Origin: Gliomastix tumulicola
Taxonomy: Eukaryota; Ascomycota; Sordariomycetes; Hypocreales; Bionectriaceae
DNA: 64,000 bases
Reading direction: 5' to 3'
Assembly: GCA_001599755.1 (NCBI GenBank)
Contig: BCHX01000002.1
Location: 3,516,330-3,580,329, forward strand
Position 1 is the first letter of the stretch. Each line of letters starts with the position of its first letter. Below the pieces are notes generated by a model. It had not been told where the DNA came from. It did not search any database and worked only from the letters and a program-made list of their open reading frames with translations. Position numbers and translations under genes: made by a program. This document shows, one piece after another, positions 22,010-32,652 of the stretch.

Positions 22010-23172
22010 TCGGGGTCGAGGCGATGGTCTCGTCACCCTCCTTCTTAACAACGGTGTCGTTCTCGCTGAAGACCTGGGGAGTGGTCTTTCCGAGTCGCTC
22101 GTAGATTCGCATCAGAGCCTCGTGACGGAGGCAGTCGTCGTGCATCCACTTTCCACATTCCTTATTCGAGCAGCTAATGAGCATCTTGTCAGGATGCGCC
22201 GGAGTTTCGCACTTGCAAACTGGCTTGGCAGACTGTGGCGTCCGGTTAGCAAAGCCTTCTCGAGATGCGCAGCGCGTAGACGGATCGCCCTTACCGAAAT
22301 CTGCGAGTTATGAATGTTCAAGACTTGTCTCCAGTACAGCGAGGGCTGCGTATCCTCATCATCGGCTTCGGTCCACTGGTTGACCTTGGCAGGGCTCGTA
22401 ACACTGACCGCGTTAATGACATCCACTGGTTCGAGTCGGTTAGCAGGTGCAAAACAATAGGCGCGTCGAGCAGCGAAGGCACTGACTGTGGTTAGAAGCG
22501 ATGAGCTCATGCTCGCCGTGGTAAGACTGGCGTCCCTTGACCGTCTTGCGGCCGTCAATCGTACCGGCGGGAAGCTCGTCGGGCCAGTACATCCAGAACA
22601 CACGGGCAAACACGTTCTGTTCGTTGAGCGCGCGGATCTCCACAATCCGTGCGACCCAGTCGTCGGTCAGGCGCCGGGGAGGCACGGTTCCATCGGCGGT
22701 GCGTTGTCGCTTGACGCTCTCCTCATTCGCGACGTAGACATAATCATCGGTGTGGAACTTCTCCTTGCCCACTTTGTCCATCTTTGTCAGCCGTGATTAC
22801 CAGGATAACTGAGCTACGCAGGACACGCGCGCGCGCGCGCGCCGCAATGACCATGAATGCTCGGGAGAGGGGGAGGGAGTAAAACTTACAGACGAAGCTG
22901 CTGTAGCGCGTCATGGACTGCCAGCCAGCAGGGGGGTCGACGGCATACTTAACATCCACGGTCTCGTTCGTCTTGAACTTGCCCTTCGGGTTGAAGGGGG
23001 AGGTCTGCCAGTGCCATTCCGCCTTGCGCTCCTCGTCCGGCCCTTCCGACTTCCTCTTCTTGGAGAAGTGCTGGCGGCTCTCGACCTGTGTCGGGAGCCT
23101 CGTCCGTATCGTGTAGGGGCACTCGGCGCGGTTTTCCTCCGCGTTCGATCGCGGTCGCTTTGTGGATGGCAT
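21693..23172 (-). CDS. BAH-PHD chromatin protein
   Basis: A 412-residue nuclear protein from exons 23172-22890, 22771-22487, 22425-22295 and 22232-21693. The third exon opens MDVINAVSVTSPAKVNQW, as BAH proteins do. Residues 1-60 are basic. The BAH domain covers about 90-225 (SSFVLGKEKFHTDDYVYVAN..., VFARVFWMYWPDEL, GEHELIASNH). A PHD-type zinc region follows: C239, C241, C254, C259, H264, C267. Its last pair, C404 and C407, lies after a 136-residue insert that includes a Pro-Ala repeat and acidic and basic stretches. BAH-PHD proteins include Neurospora EPR-1, which reads H3K27me3 in Polycomb silencing, and this may be that orthologue or a close paralogue (inference). The second intron uses a GTCAGT donor. 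The ATG at 23172 is chosen because no in-frame ATG lies upstream. Confidence 0.88.
21978..22016. repeat. GGAGCC hexanucleotide repeat coding Pro-Ala
   Basis: Tandem hexamers encode a Pro-Ala dipeptide run inside the PHD insert of the BAH-PHD protein. Such coding microsatellites vary in length between strains. Confidence 0.8.
22826..22843. repeat. (CG)n microsatellite in BAH-PHD intron 1
   Basis: Alternating CG run within the first intron of the BAH-PHD gene, seen directly. Confidence 0.75.
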
Positions 23173-24196
23173 GTGGCGCAATTGACGGGGGGAACAGCTG
23201 GAGCTTTGTTCTGTGACCTTGACGAGGGTTGACGCGCCGCAGACTCAATGCGACTCGTCCGACGGTGTGCGGGATTGAGGACTGAAGCTATTCGAAGCAG
23301 GGGGGGTGGGCGCCTGGGTGGAAAGCGAGGAAGAAAAAAAAATGGAAGCGAGCCGACCAATTTGGTGCCCAGGAGACCCAAAACACGCGACGGTCGCCAA
23401 AAAACAATGCAATGCGGAGACGCAATCGCAAAAATACGCGATACAGATAGTCAGAGGTCCGACCTAACGGGGCAGGCTAGGAAGGGCGTGCGGGCGACTA
23501 ATGATGCGTTGGTCAGGGCGATGCGCATGCGGGCTGACGGACGGAGTGGAAGAATGCAAAAGCTCACGAAACAGCAGAAACCAGAAACGCGTCTTTGGAG
23601 CGGAGCGATGAGAGGGGACGGGATCGACACCCCCGATCCCTGCTGAGTCAGCGTCGCTGCCATAATAACGCCACCAGCTCGATAAACATGCCTCCCATGC
23701 CTGCCATGCCCGCCATACCTCCAGCGTCCAGCCAATAGCGACGGCCTAACCTGGGGTAACATAAGGGCGAAGCTAACCCCGAATACGTGCCACAAGCTGT
23801 CTTGAGCGCGTCGTCTCCGGCAGTCTGGCACCTATCAAACTCCTGATGCTGTTCCGATCAATTTGGGGCTTCCTTCTCATTGGGTAGGCACATTGGGGGC
23901 TCACGAGGCGGTGAGACTGCCACGAAATCAGCCTGTCCATCAAATAATGCATGGCGAGAGAACGCCGTGTATTTGTTTCTCTATTGCCTGTAGCTATACT
24001 GCGACCACTGCACGTCCATGTATCCAGTCCTAGTCTAAAAATAAAGAGATGAGGTGACGATACTCTAAAATTGAGGCCATACAGGCCTATGCCCGATTCC
24101 ATAGTAGTCAACAGATGTCCGTGTCCAAAAACGCCAGTCGCTGTGCCGTAAAATGCCGAATATGTACGATGAGCAACACATCACCCTCCCCTCTTA
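23173..24196. other. Intergenic region
   Basis: BAH-PHD promoter and 3' flank of ATG22. A short Met-Ala-Gly-rich frame on the minus strand near 23670-23730 has no gene structure around it. Nothing else was seen. Confidence 0.5.
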
Positions 24197-26250
24197 TCAA
24201 TGTCTGCCGTTCTCTCTCGCGCTGTGGTTGTTGCGATCATCGAAATCCGCAATCATGCCCTGGCGCTCAGCATCGTCTTCGTCGACATCACCATCGTCCA
24301 CCTCAGGACCCTCGAGAGAACGAGCGAGGGCCGCTCCTTGCCGTCTTCCTCTCTCAACGTCAATGAACCATATGAGTGGCGCAGGGAGGCCCACGATAGC
24401 GGCCAGAAACCAAAAGGCAGGCCGAATGTTGCCAGTTTTATCAATGATGGCCCCGACAATCGAAGGGCCGAAGACGCTAGATCCCTTATCGGTAATGGCG
24501 TACAGGGCGTAGAAAGCGGCTTCAGATCCTGGAGGAATGAGCTCTCCATACAGAGATCGGCAGTAACTGCTCAACCCTCCAAGAACCAGTCCGTAGATGC
24601 CAGCCAAAGGATACATCTCCCAAGGCTGCTGGAGCCCAAGTACCCCCCATCTTTGAACAAAGGGGAGATAGCCTGCCAGGCCATAGATGGGGATCAGCTC
24701 AAACAGGGCAATGCAGACCAAGATTGTCTGGTGAGGCTTGAGCTTGAAAGTCCGTGAGACATATGACCATCCCAGCGCCCCAAGCACTCCGCCAAGGGTT
24801 GAGATGACATTGATCAAGCCCAAGGCCCAGGTCGGCATGTGCAGTTGTGTCTTAGCAAAGAGAATAGCGGTGGAGGATGTCGTCGCGATCGCGTCCGACA
24901 AGAGGAACCAGCCAGCCAAGAAGAGCACTATATCAACGAGCTTTCTTGCCAGCATAGCCGTCCTGAAGAGTGACTTCCATGCATAGATCAAGTATGAGAA
25001 GCCGTACAGGCGCCCCTTGGATCCGTCCGTCAAGGGAGGACCAGGTCGCGGACGAAGCCAGAGGGCCGCAGGGATGGTAAACACCGTCCACCAGAGACCG
25101 ACCATGAACAGGACAACACGCTGGGCCCAAGTGGTGTTATTCATTGCAACAAGGACGCCGATAGCAATGCATTGCAGGAACAGAGCTGCGCCATAGCCAA
25201 TGCCAATGCCCCTCGAGGATATTTGTGTTGACAATTCCAATTCCTTCGATGTAATCTCTTGGTGAGTTGCCGTCCTCTTCAGCGGGGTGCCAACAGGCAA
25301 GTCGTCGTCATCGGCAGAGAGCAGCGGCGATGTCGAATCAGCACCATCCCCATGCAAGTCTCCAGTCGAGTCCTCCAGCGGTCGGGATTCCAGATCGGAG
25401 CTGGCCAGGTCAGGGATATGAGGTTGCTGAACGGCGATAACGTCCGGGTGGTTCCGCACGAGGAGCGGCAGGAAGGAGTTGAGCAAGACGAAGGAGGCGC
25501 CAAAGGACGTATTCGAGAGGATGGTGAGAAGAGCGCCAACAACGTAGTTCTCCTTGCCAATGAAGATGTAGCCCATGACAGCAAAGCTGCCGATCCAGGC
25601 AAAGGCCAGAAGGAGCTTCTTGCGGTAGTGGCCGTGGTCGGCAGCGCAGCTGATGCTCACGACGAGGAGGGCCTGCACGAGCACACTGACGGAGAAGGTG
25701 TACATGGCAAAACTGGCCGTGTTGACGACCACACCGAAAACATAGACCACACACTGCCCGTCGTCCTTGTTCTTGCTATCGCTCGTACCGCATCGGACAT
25801 CGGGATGTTCCAGGAGGACGCCGTTCTCGCGCGCGAGTGTTTCGAGAAGAATTGGGATGAAGGATCCTACGCAGAGCGACAAATTAGCAATTGGCTCCGC
25901 GGCGGGCATACTCTCGCGGCGACCATGCACTTACCAATACCACAGATGACATACGTCTCGGCCGCGAACGCATACATGTACCATCCCGTCAACTCCTTGC
26001 GGCTCGTCGGGCGGGCATCGTGTCCGGGATAGAGCGCCATGGCCAGCCGCTCGTCACGGCGACCACCGTGGTCGTCACTCTCGCTGCCGCGCGAGCTCAT
26101 CTCGCCGTCGTCGCTCGTCGCGGATCTCTCGTCGTCGGCCTCGAAGGAAGAGGTGGCCCAGGAGCGGTAGGATCGTTTAGAGAGGATGGAGAGTCCAGAC
26201 CAGTGCCGCTGACCGCGAAGGGTTGGGCGATGAGGCTGGAGGTTCACCAT
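24197..26250 (-). CDS. ATG22: Vacuolar effluxer ATG22
   Basis: Vacuolar membrane protein of the major facilitator fold that exports amino acids, notably leucine, released by autophagic breakdown. Exons 26250-25935 and 25866-24197 join in phase to 661 residues. A Ser/Arg/Asp-rich cytosolic N-terminus leads to TSRKELTGWYMYAFAAETYVICGIGSFIPILLETLAREN, seen in two parts across the junction and diagnostic of ATG22. About 12 hydrophobic membrane segments follow. The loop at about residues 255-330 is hydrophilic and acidic. The second half contains ISTLGGVLGALGWSYVSR and the GLVLGGLSSYCRSLYGELIPPG motif. The tail is acidic and cytosolic. Length is within the 500-700 range of fungal ATG22 proteins. 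No other autophagy gene is adjacent. Confidence 0.96.
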
Positions 26251-27892
26251 CGGGAAGGGTTTCGCCTCCCAAAGTCCCTTGTGCTTACTTCCAACGCCTC
26301 CCCGTGATTGGTCGGGCACGTGCGGTCCAGGGTCTGTACCTGTCTTATCGCGATTGCGAGTGCAGGTACCTACCCCACACACAGAAAGTGCGGGTTAGAA
26401 AGGTAGATCTACCTTGACTGAGGAGAAATCGAAGTACCTCCAGTCCAATTGGATGAGACCTGGAATGGGAAAGTGCCGTCAGGTGCTGTCGCCTCTGGAA
26501 ATGGCAGCCACTCAACAGGCCACGAGTTCTTTAACCGCCTCAACGCCGAAACCGATATATCAGCAACGGCAATCCGATGACAGTATCTCAAGACTGTCAA
26601 CCAGCTGTGGAACCGTGATAACGTGATGGCTGGGCGAGAAAATAATGTGATTGATATGTCGCAGGCACAGCACTGCGGTGAAGCTGTCGAGAGAACCAGC
26701 CTCAGCATGTGAAGGTGCCTCTGGACATGTTCTGCATCGTTTGTGGAGATATCTTCACCTTGTCCTCATGCCGACCTGTGAGCTAGATGTTCGCTGTTGT
26801 TGCTTCGACAATGTGACGCTGGAGCTGCTGCTGTTTGGTTCAATGGCTTTCGTCTCGGGGCCTGCCATTATTTGGAGGTTGGGTGAGGGGCAATCCGAGA
26901 GGACATCGTGAAAGGGAAACGCCAATGTTATCTAGTACGAGGATGGGAGACTCGCTTTACCGCGCCTATCCTATCCATTCCGACCCATGGGACAAGTAGG
27001 ATCCGAAACTAAACGCCCCCAGCGGCGCCCTCAGACGCAGCAGAGACCAGCCAGCTCGAGGAGGCAAAGACGGAGAGGGGATGGGGATCCATGGATAGAC
27101 AGACCACCCATGCCTAGGCCTGAAGCAGGCATGATAGGCCATGCTCTCACGAGATCTTCTCTCTGCCTGACCTGCGGGTGCGAACCCGGCACTCACACAA
27201 CGTAGCGTTCACGGTGGATTTCCGCAGGGACAAGCGCCTCTGACCGGCGTCACCTAGACCTTTCTGGGCGTGCACTTGCGTAATGGGCATGTTTCTTGAC
27301 ACCGGAGACTGGAGGCTCACCTGATGCAAAGGCATGTATGCAGGTATGCAGATGCCTTGCCAGGTTGCCGAGATCTCTATAACAAGGGGTCCGTGGAATA
27401 TGCCACTGGCGCTATATCCCAGTTGCTGTCACCCTATGACGGCATAGCTCCAGCGGTTCGCAACGAGACAAGATCCTCTTCTCATGCCAAGCCTGCTTTG
27501 GGATGGCTTCTTCTATCAAAGCGGTGGGGTCGGAAAGGCATGGCGGCGAGTTGCGCAAATTAAGAGCCGGCATAATATCACAACGAGGAGGATGGGACGA
27601 AAAGCAAGGTTCAAGTTTGTCGTCTCTGCTAGAGCGCCATAGTATGAGGCTCGGTATAATTCTAGCTACAAGCAAAACAATTGGGTCAAGGTATCATTGG
27701 TGTAAGAACGATAAAAAGTCATCAAGCCTTCCCTCCTCCTCCTCTCCTCCCATCCTCTCTTTCGAGCTCTAGCCCTGCGGGTGTGCGGCACACTCGCCAG
27801 CCAAGCTCGAGCTCCCATTAACCAGCGGTATCCCCGTCATTGCAGTTCGTCGCATCTACAATTTCTCGATGCGTGCGTTGTCGCTCGGCGCT
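26251..27892. other. Intergenic region
   Basis: About 1.6 kb upstream of ATG22 and downstream of the DUF3602 gene. A frame at about 26420-26576 (+) reads somewhat like coding sequence but has no start, exon partners or homology that I recognise, so it is not called. Confidence 0.45.
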
Positions 27893-28326
27893 CTATTTCT
27901 TGCCGAAGAGCTTGGCCTTCAGCTTGTCGGCGAGGCCAACGGGCGAGTCCTTCTTGGAGCCGTTGACAGCTGCAGCCTTGGGCGGCTCGTTGCCAGCGCC
28001 GCCTCGGCCAGCGTGATGCTGCTCGGAGCTCGCCACGCGCTGGGCCTCCTCGGGGACGACGTCGGTGTCCAGTCGCTCCGTGGTCTTGGTGCCCACGTCG
28101 CCGATGTTGCCGGCGCCTAGACAATGTCAGTCAGAATGAACAACGGGGAGGGGGAACCAGAAAGAAACAGCATGCAAGACGTACCTCCGCGACCGGCGCT
28201 GTATGCGCCATCACCGTGGCTGCCCACCTCGCCAGTACGGACAATAGAGCCGTCGACGTACTGGGTGTCGTCCTTGGCGATGTTGCCGGCGCCGCCACGG
28301 CCGTGCGAAACCTCAGCTGCAGACAT
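27893..28326 (-). CDS. DUF3602 (PAR32-like) GRGGAGN-repeat protein
   Basis: A 121-residue hydrophilic protein from exons 28326-28185 and 28116-27893. It carries three copies of the DUF3602 hallmark GRGGAGN, at about residues 10, 46 (rebuilt across the splice junction) and 91, and it ends in a basic LADKLKAKLFGKK. Yeast Par32 has this repeat and is a phosphoprotein that regulates ammonium transporters in response to TORC1. Whether this shorter protein does so is inference. It is probably intrinsically disordered and cytosolic. A TATATATAA lies about 210 bases upstream of the ATG. Confidence 0.9.
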
Positions 28327-29446
28327 TTTCGAAGAGATACTGGTTTCGATTTGATTTGATTCGATGCGGTCGGTGTTGGGTTACTCAAGCGCAAATGCTG
28401 TGGTACGTATGTGGGTGAGTAACAAGGATCAGCCAACCTATTGATGGGATGGCACGCTGTAATATAGGTACGGTATGAATCAGGTGAGTTTCCAGCACAG
28501 CCGCGGGCGACGCAGGGCGCAGGTGATCTCAATTATATATACCGCCTACCTACACGGATAAAAGAACCATCTAGCACTCCCTCGCCCGATGCGGATCAGG
28601 GGACCAGCGAGCTAAAACTGGAATATCTCGCGACAAGCAGTTCCCAGCCGCAGCTTTCCATCACCGCCCCGGCGCCAACTCAAAAAATAGAGAACCTGAA
28701 CGATAAGAAGGGGAAAACGATACCGCTTAGTGTTTGCGCTCACTATGAGAAATACGCCCGACGCGGTAACCGGGCCCTCTGATAAGCTCGCCCGCCAAGG
28801 CTCACAGAGCTGAACCCCCATTCCCGCCATTGGATCAGCGGTGCCAAACCGCCCCTAGGAAATAACGCTTGTTGGGCTGGGGCTAGCAGGTTCGAGCTTG
28901 TCATGTTCTCCTTATCTTGGGTAGCACCGAAGGGCTCAGGGAGAAACTCGCTAGGCCTGGGCGTGGGAGTGTCTGTCATTGGCCAGTCACAGGCCGTCCT
29001 GCCTCCGAGCGTTTACGTACCTGAATTACGATGCGCGTTGGTGGTGGGGAGGCGTCTCGAGCGGAAACGAGACTTGTTCATGAGCTTATCGTCGGGTCGC
29101 ATCGCGAAATCCATTACCTTACCCTATTCAGTCACGTCATGGAGAGGAGATCCTCTGGGGCGATCTGGTCACACATCTTGCCTTGCGTCCAATGAAAGAC
29201 GAGCAGATTGCTCTGGAACGGTGTGGCGTTGAGTCATCAATATCTGATAACGCCGCCGTTGTATTGAATCTCGTCCACACGTGGCTACTACCCTGTAGAC
29301 AGACTCCGGTTTAAACGTTCTTTGATGAGTTCCGTTAAAAATGTCCCGCGCGTCCAAGCACATCATGTGCATAAGTACTTAGCTACTTATGTTGGTACTT
29401 CTAAATTTCGTCTATTCATCTCGTCGTTTTGTTTCCCTTTCCCTCT
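28327..29446. other. Intergenic region
   Basis: Upstream of the DUF3602 gene and downstream of the CHORD-CS gene. No supportable gene or repeat beyond the TATA-like site. Confidence 0.5.
28533..28541 (-). promoter_or_regulatory. TATA-like element of DUF3602 gene
   Basis: TATATATAA on the minus strand, about 207 bases before the ATG. The distance allows for a normal fungal 5' UTR. Confidence 0.4.
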
Positions 29447-30528
29447 TCAAGCCCGGCCAGCCTTGCCAATCTGCAGGATCTCTCCCGTCAGCTGCTCGTC
29501 GCTACGCAGCACTGGCCAGGATGCACCGTCCGACTTGACCAGGTTCAGCTCCAGCTTCGACCCTAGCACCTTGTATGTCGACTTCTCGGTGTCGATAGCC
29601 CCGTAAAGAGGGAAATCGGCCGTGTATCGTTTGGGTGGTGAGTCGGCCGTCTTGAGATCTAGGTCGATGGAGTTTGGCTTGAAGTCCACCTTGGCGGTGT
29701 CCTTGACAATCTTTTTGAGGAAGATGCTCGCGATAACAGCGGACGGCGTCTGGTAGTAGTCGTGCCTGTGATTCCATCAGTTGCCGATCTTGGGTGCCTG
29801 ACCATCAGGTCAACGTACCTGACCGTCGTCAACACGTCCTCCCCGCCAGCCGCCACCTTATCCTTCTTCCCGCTCCCAATGAAGAGATGCTTATCCTTGG
29901 TGACGCACCCCTCGATCAGCAGGAACTGATCAAACTCCAGCACCCGCCGCTTGCAGCACGAGTACCCCTTGCTCCCCTCATGGAAGATGGGCACGCCCGG
30001 ATGGTGCACGCAGCTCTCCTCCCCTTCCCGCGCGGAGCCCTTGGTGTACTTGGCACCGCACGTCTTGCGGCGACACTCGGCGCCGTCCGGGATCTCGAGC
30101 CCCGGGTCGTCGTCGTCCGACTCGGGCGGCGGAGGCGGCGGGGTCGGCGCGTGCTGTGCGGGCTGGATGGGCGCTCGGCCCGGGGCGTTCGCGGCGGCGG
30201 ACTCGTTGAGGGCTTCGATCTTCTTGGCGAGCGCGGCGTCGTCCTGCTTGGGCTTCTCTTCCACCGGAGGGGGCACGTCGGTTGTGGAGTGGACGCCGGT
30301 GGTGCATGGTGGGATCTCCATGAACTCGTCGAAGCTCAGGACGCGGGTGGAGCAGCACTTCCATCCTAAGGTAGAGACTGTATGTTAGATTTGGCTAGGA
30401 GATCGGGAACGGCAAGACCAACCTTTCTGTCCCTCGTGGAAAACGGGCGGTCCAGGATGATACTCGCACTTCTCAGCGGGGTCGGTGAAGAGCTTCCCGC
30501 AGCCCTGGTGAACACATTTCTCTGCCAT
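29447..30528 (-). CDS. CHORD and CS domain protein (RAR1/CHORDC1 family)
   Basis: Zinc-binding HSP90 co-chaperone of the RAR1/CHP-1/melusin family, which works with SGT1 and HSP90 in client folding. Exons 30528-30423, 30365-29819 and 29765-29447 give 323 residues. CHORD-I is at about residues 4-64, starting EKCVHQGCGK and passing through the first junction at HEGQKGWKCCSTRVLSFDEF. CHORD-II is at about 140-205, with CRRKTCGAKY, CVHHPGVPIFHEGSKGYSCC and the tail FDQFLLIEGC. A Pro-rich linker separates them. The CS domain occupies about 215-310 (RHDYYQTPSAVIASIFLKKI..., YTADFPLYGAIDTEKSTYKV). All zinc ligands look intact. It is divergent from the glutaredoxin-like gene at 31061. Confidence 0.95.
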
Positions 30529-31060
30529 GCCGCCGCGGGGTATTCACTACCGTGTCCCTGGGATAGGATTATAAACTGTCTAGAGATTGATGCAAAGCAC
30601 GCAAAGATTACAAAGCGAGGTAGTGAAGCACAGCCAATGCCACGCGCTTGAAAGATAAAGAATGGAGAGGAAGGGGGAAAGAAGATCCAATATCTGACGA
30701 GAAAGCTCGAATGGAGATGGTGGGGTGGGATGTTCTAGAAGAGATGGAATTAGCACTGATGACGATGCTGGGACGGTTCTGCCTTGTGCTGGGGCCCTCA
30801 CCGCCTGCCAAGTTGAGAGTCCAGGGCGGGGAGAGGCAAGCTGGGGACACAAAAGAGTCTACCGAATTGAAGCCTATGGCATGCCGACTCTTTTATGTCA
30901 GCCTCTCACCAGGCTTGTCTTGTCTACTTCCGCGGCCGATAAATATTATGGAGACCTTCATCTTGGTCCCTGAAATTCAACCCGCCGTTAGCGAACCTCA
31001 CTGAGCTATCAGACCTATATATCAAGATACAGACCGTGTCTTCCCGCCGTCAACGAAACG
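30529..31060. promoter_or_regulatory. Divergent promoter, CHORD-CS / glutaredoxin-like
   Basis: A 532-base region between two start codons facing apart. A CTATATATC element lies about 45 bases before the plus-strand ATG. No conserved factor site could be named. Confidence 0.45.
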
Positions 31061-31432
31061 ATGTTTGTCACTCGGCGCCTGCTACAAGGCTGCAGAATCA
31101 CACTCTTTACAAGGGAGGGTTGCGGTCTCTGCGCACAAGGAAAACAGTCACTGTCGGATGTTTGGGACAAGAGACCCTTTGCCTATGTCGAGGAGAATGT
31201 CGATGCCAAGGGGTCAAAATGGAGAGATCTATATGACTTTGACGTCCCTGTCGTAGGTTCTTTCCGCTCTAATTCTACGGCTCTGCATTGACAAGTTGTA
31301 CTATAGATTCACATCGCCAAGAGCACCGCACCAAGCGAGGACGTGACGACTGCCAGCAAGGCCGCCAAGCTCATGCACCGCTTCACCCCCGAGCAGGTGG
31401 AAGCAAAGATGGACGAGGTCGAACGCAGCTGA
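31061..31432 (+). CDS. Glutaredoxin-like DUF836 protein
   Basis: A 105-residue thioredoxin-fold protein from exons 31061-31252 and 31307-31432. ITLFTREGCGLCAQGKQ carries the CxxC active-site motif (CGLC) near residue 22. FDVPVIHIAK, rebuilt across the intron, is the cis-Pro strand (DVPV-I) of glutaredoxins. The size and pattern match the DUF836 glutaredoxin-like family that includes a small yeast protein of unknown role. The short basic N-terminus (MFVTRRLLQGCR) could be a mitochondrial presequence, which is inference. The gene converges on the aldolase gene, with only 47 bases between the stop codons. Confidence 0.93.
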
Positions 31433-31479
31433 AAACCCAGTCTCCCATCTTGCCTCACTTTACTACTGTACAGTCTTAC

Positions 31480-32652
31480 TTAGTACGTCCCGCCCTTCTG
31501 AGGCTTGGCCGTCCCCTTGGCCGCGCTCAGCGACGCAGCCATGGCGAACCCGAGCGCCGTGTAGTCCGTCGCCACGGAGATCATGTCGAAGCCCTGGCTG
31601 GCGAAGAGGTTGGCCTGCTCGCCGCTGACGGAGAAGATGCCGGCCTTCTTGCCCGCGGCGTGGCTGGCCTTGAGGACCCTCGCGATGGCGTTCTTGAGGT
31701 TGTCGGTGACCGCCCCGTTGATGATTGGCTCACCGATGTTGTTCCCTGTATTTTGTATGTTAGCCTATATATGTATCACCAGAAACTAGACCCCCGAATA
31801 AACAGGTTCTTGGGGGGGGGAGCGCTCTACCCAGGTCAAAGGGGCCAATGAACAAGCAGTCGATGCCAGGAACAGCCGCAATCTCCTCCACGCTCTCCAG
31901 AGCCTCCTTGGTCTCGATCTGCACAATCGTGAGGAGCGTGTCGTTGGCGTGCTGGAGGTACTCGGTGAACGTGGGCACGGGGTTGAACCGCTCCATGGCC
32001 AGGGGCGATCCGAAGCCCCGGGTTCCGACGGGCGGGAACTTGGTAGACTGCACGAGGGCCTTGGCTTCCTCGGGCGTGCGTAGCAGAGGCACGATGATCT
32101 GTAGAGGCGGTGTTAGTGAGTGAGAGGAGGCCGGGGATTTCGGGGGCAGTTGTAACGTACGCCGTGAGCACCGGAGTCGAGAGCGCCTTGGGAGCACATC
32201 AGCCATCTGTTCGTAGCTCCTAACCAGCTAACCAATTCACTCACGTTTTACCATCCAGGGCTGCATGTCCGGGATTCTGACGATAGGGGACACGCCAACG
32301 GCCGCAATGGCAGGGACAGCATCATGCATGCCCCCATCTAAGCAGTCGTTAGTAAGCAGCTCTCAACTTCAGACATTGGAACCATACCATCGATATATCC
32401 ATGCTCGCAGTCAACGCAAACCCAGTCAACACCCGTCCTGGCCAGCAGCCGCGAGACATTCCCCCCCGGCATCATCTGCCACATGCCGAAGGACTGCTGA
32501 CCGGCGATGAAGGCCGACTTGATCTTGCTGGACGACTCCATCGCGACACGTCTCTTGAAGGTCAGGGATCCTGATTGGGCTGCTCCGGCGCGGGATGTGG
32601 CCGCTGAAACTCGGGGCACGGCTGATCTTATGAGAGGTGTGAATGGTCTCAT
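31480..32652 (-). CDS. HpcH/HpaI aldolase family protein
   Basis: Class II (metal-dependent) pyruvate aldolase of the 4-hydroxy-2-oxoheptanedioate / 2-dehydro-3-deoxyglucarate aldolase family, which cleaves 2-keto-4-hydroxy acids to pyruvate and an aldehyde. Five exons, 32652-32388, 32337-32245, 32186-32161 (26 bases), 32098-31831 and 31745-31480, give 305 residues. VDWVCVDCEHGYID has the family's Asp-x-EHG. IVRIPD, the small-exon DSGAHGIIVPLL and IVQIETKEALE with the metal-binding Glu follow, then IDCLFIGPFDLG with its Asp. The first 37 residues are basic and Ser/Ala-rich like a mitochondrial presequence. A second in-frame ATG at 32541 begins MESSSKIK and would give a protein without it. The substrate is not deducible. 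Confidence 0.92.

Noticed and set aside
21116..22051. 311-codon minus-strand Arg-rich frame
   Set aside because: Alternative frame of the Pro-Ala repeat exon of the BAH-PHD gene that runs into 3' flank; no coding character.
23670..23730. Met-Ala-Gly-Met repeat frame on the minus strand
   Set aside because: Resembles the Gly-Met tails of chaperones, but no upstream exon or gene is present. Probably a chance reading of CATGCC repeats.
26420..26576. Coding-like plus-strand stretch upstream of ATG22
   Set aside because: The translation looks protein-like over about 50 codons but has no ATG, splice partners or recognised homology. Possibly a decayed exon; too weak to call.
27160..27205. T-arm-like GGGTTCGCACCC on the minus strand
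   Set aside because: The stem does not pair as five base pairs around a seven-base loop, and no A-box, anticodon arm or acceptor stem was found, so it is not a tRNA.
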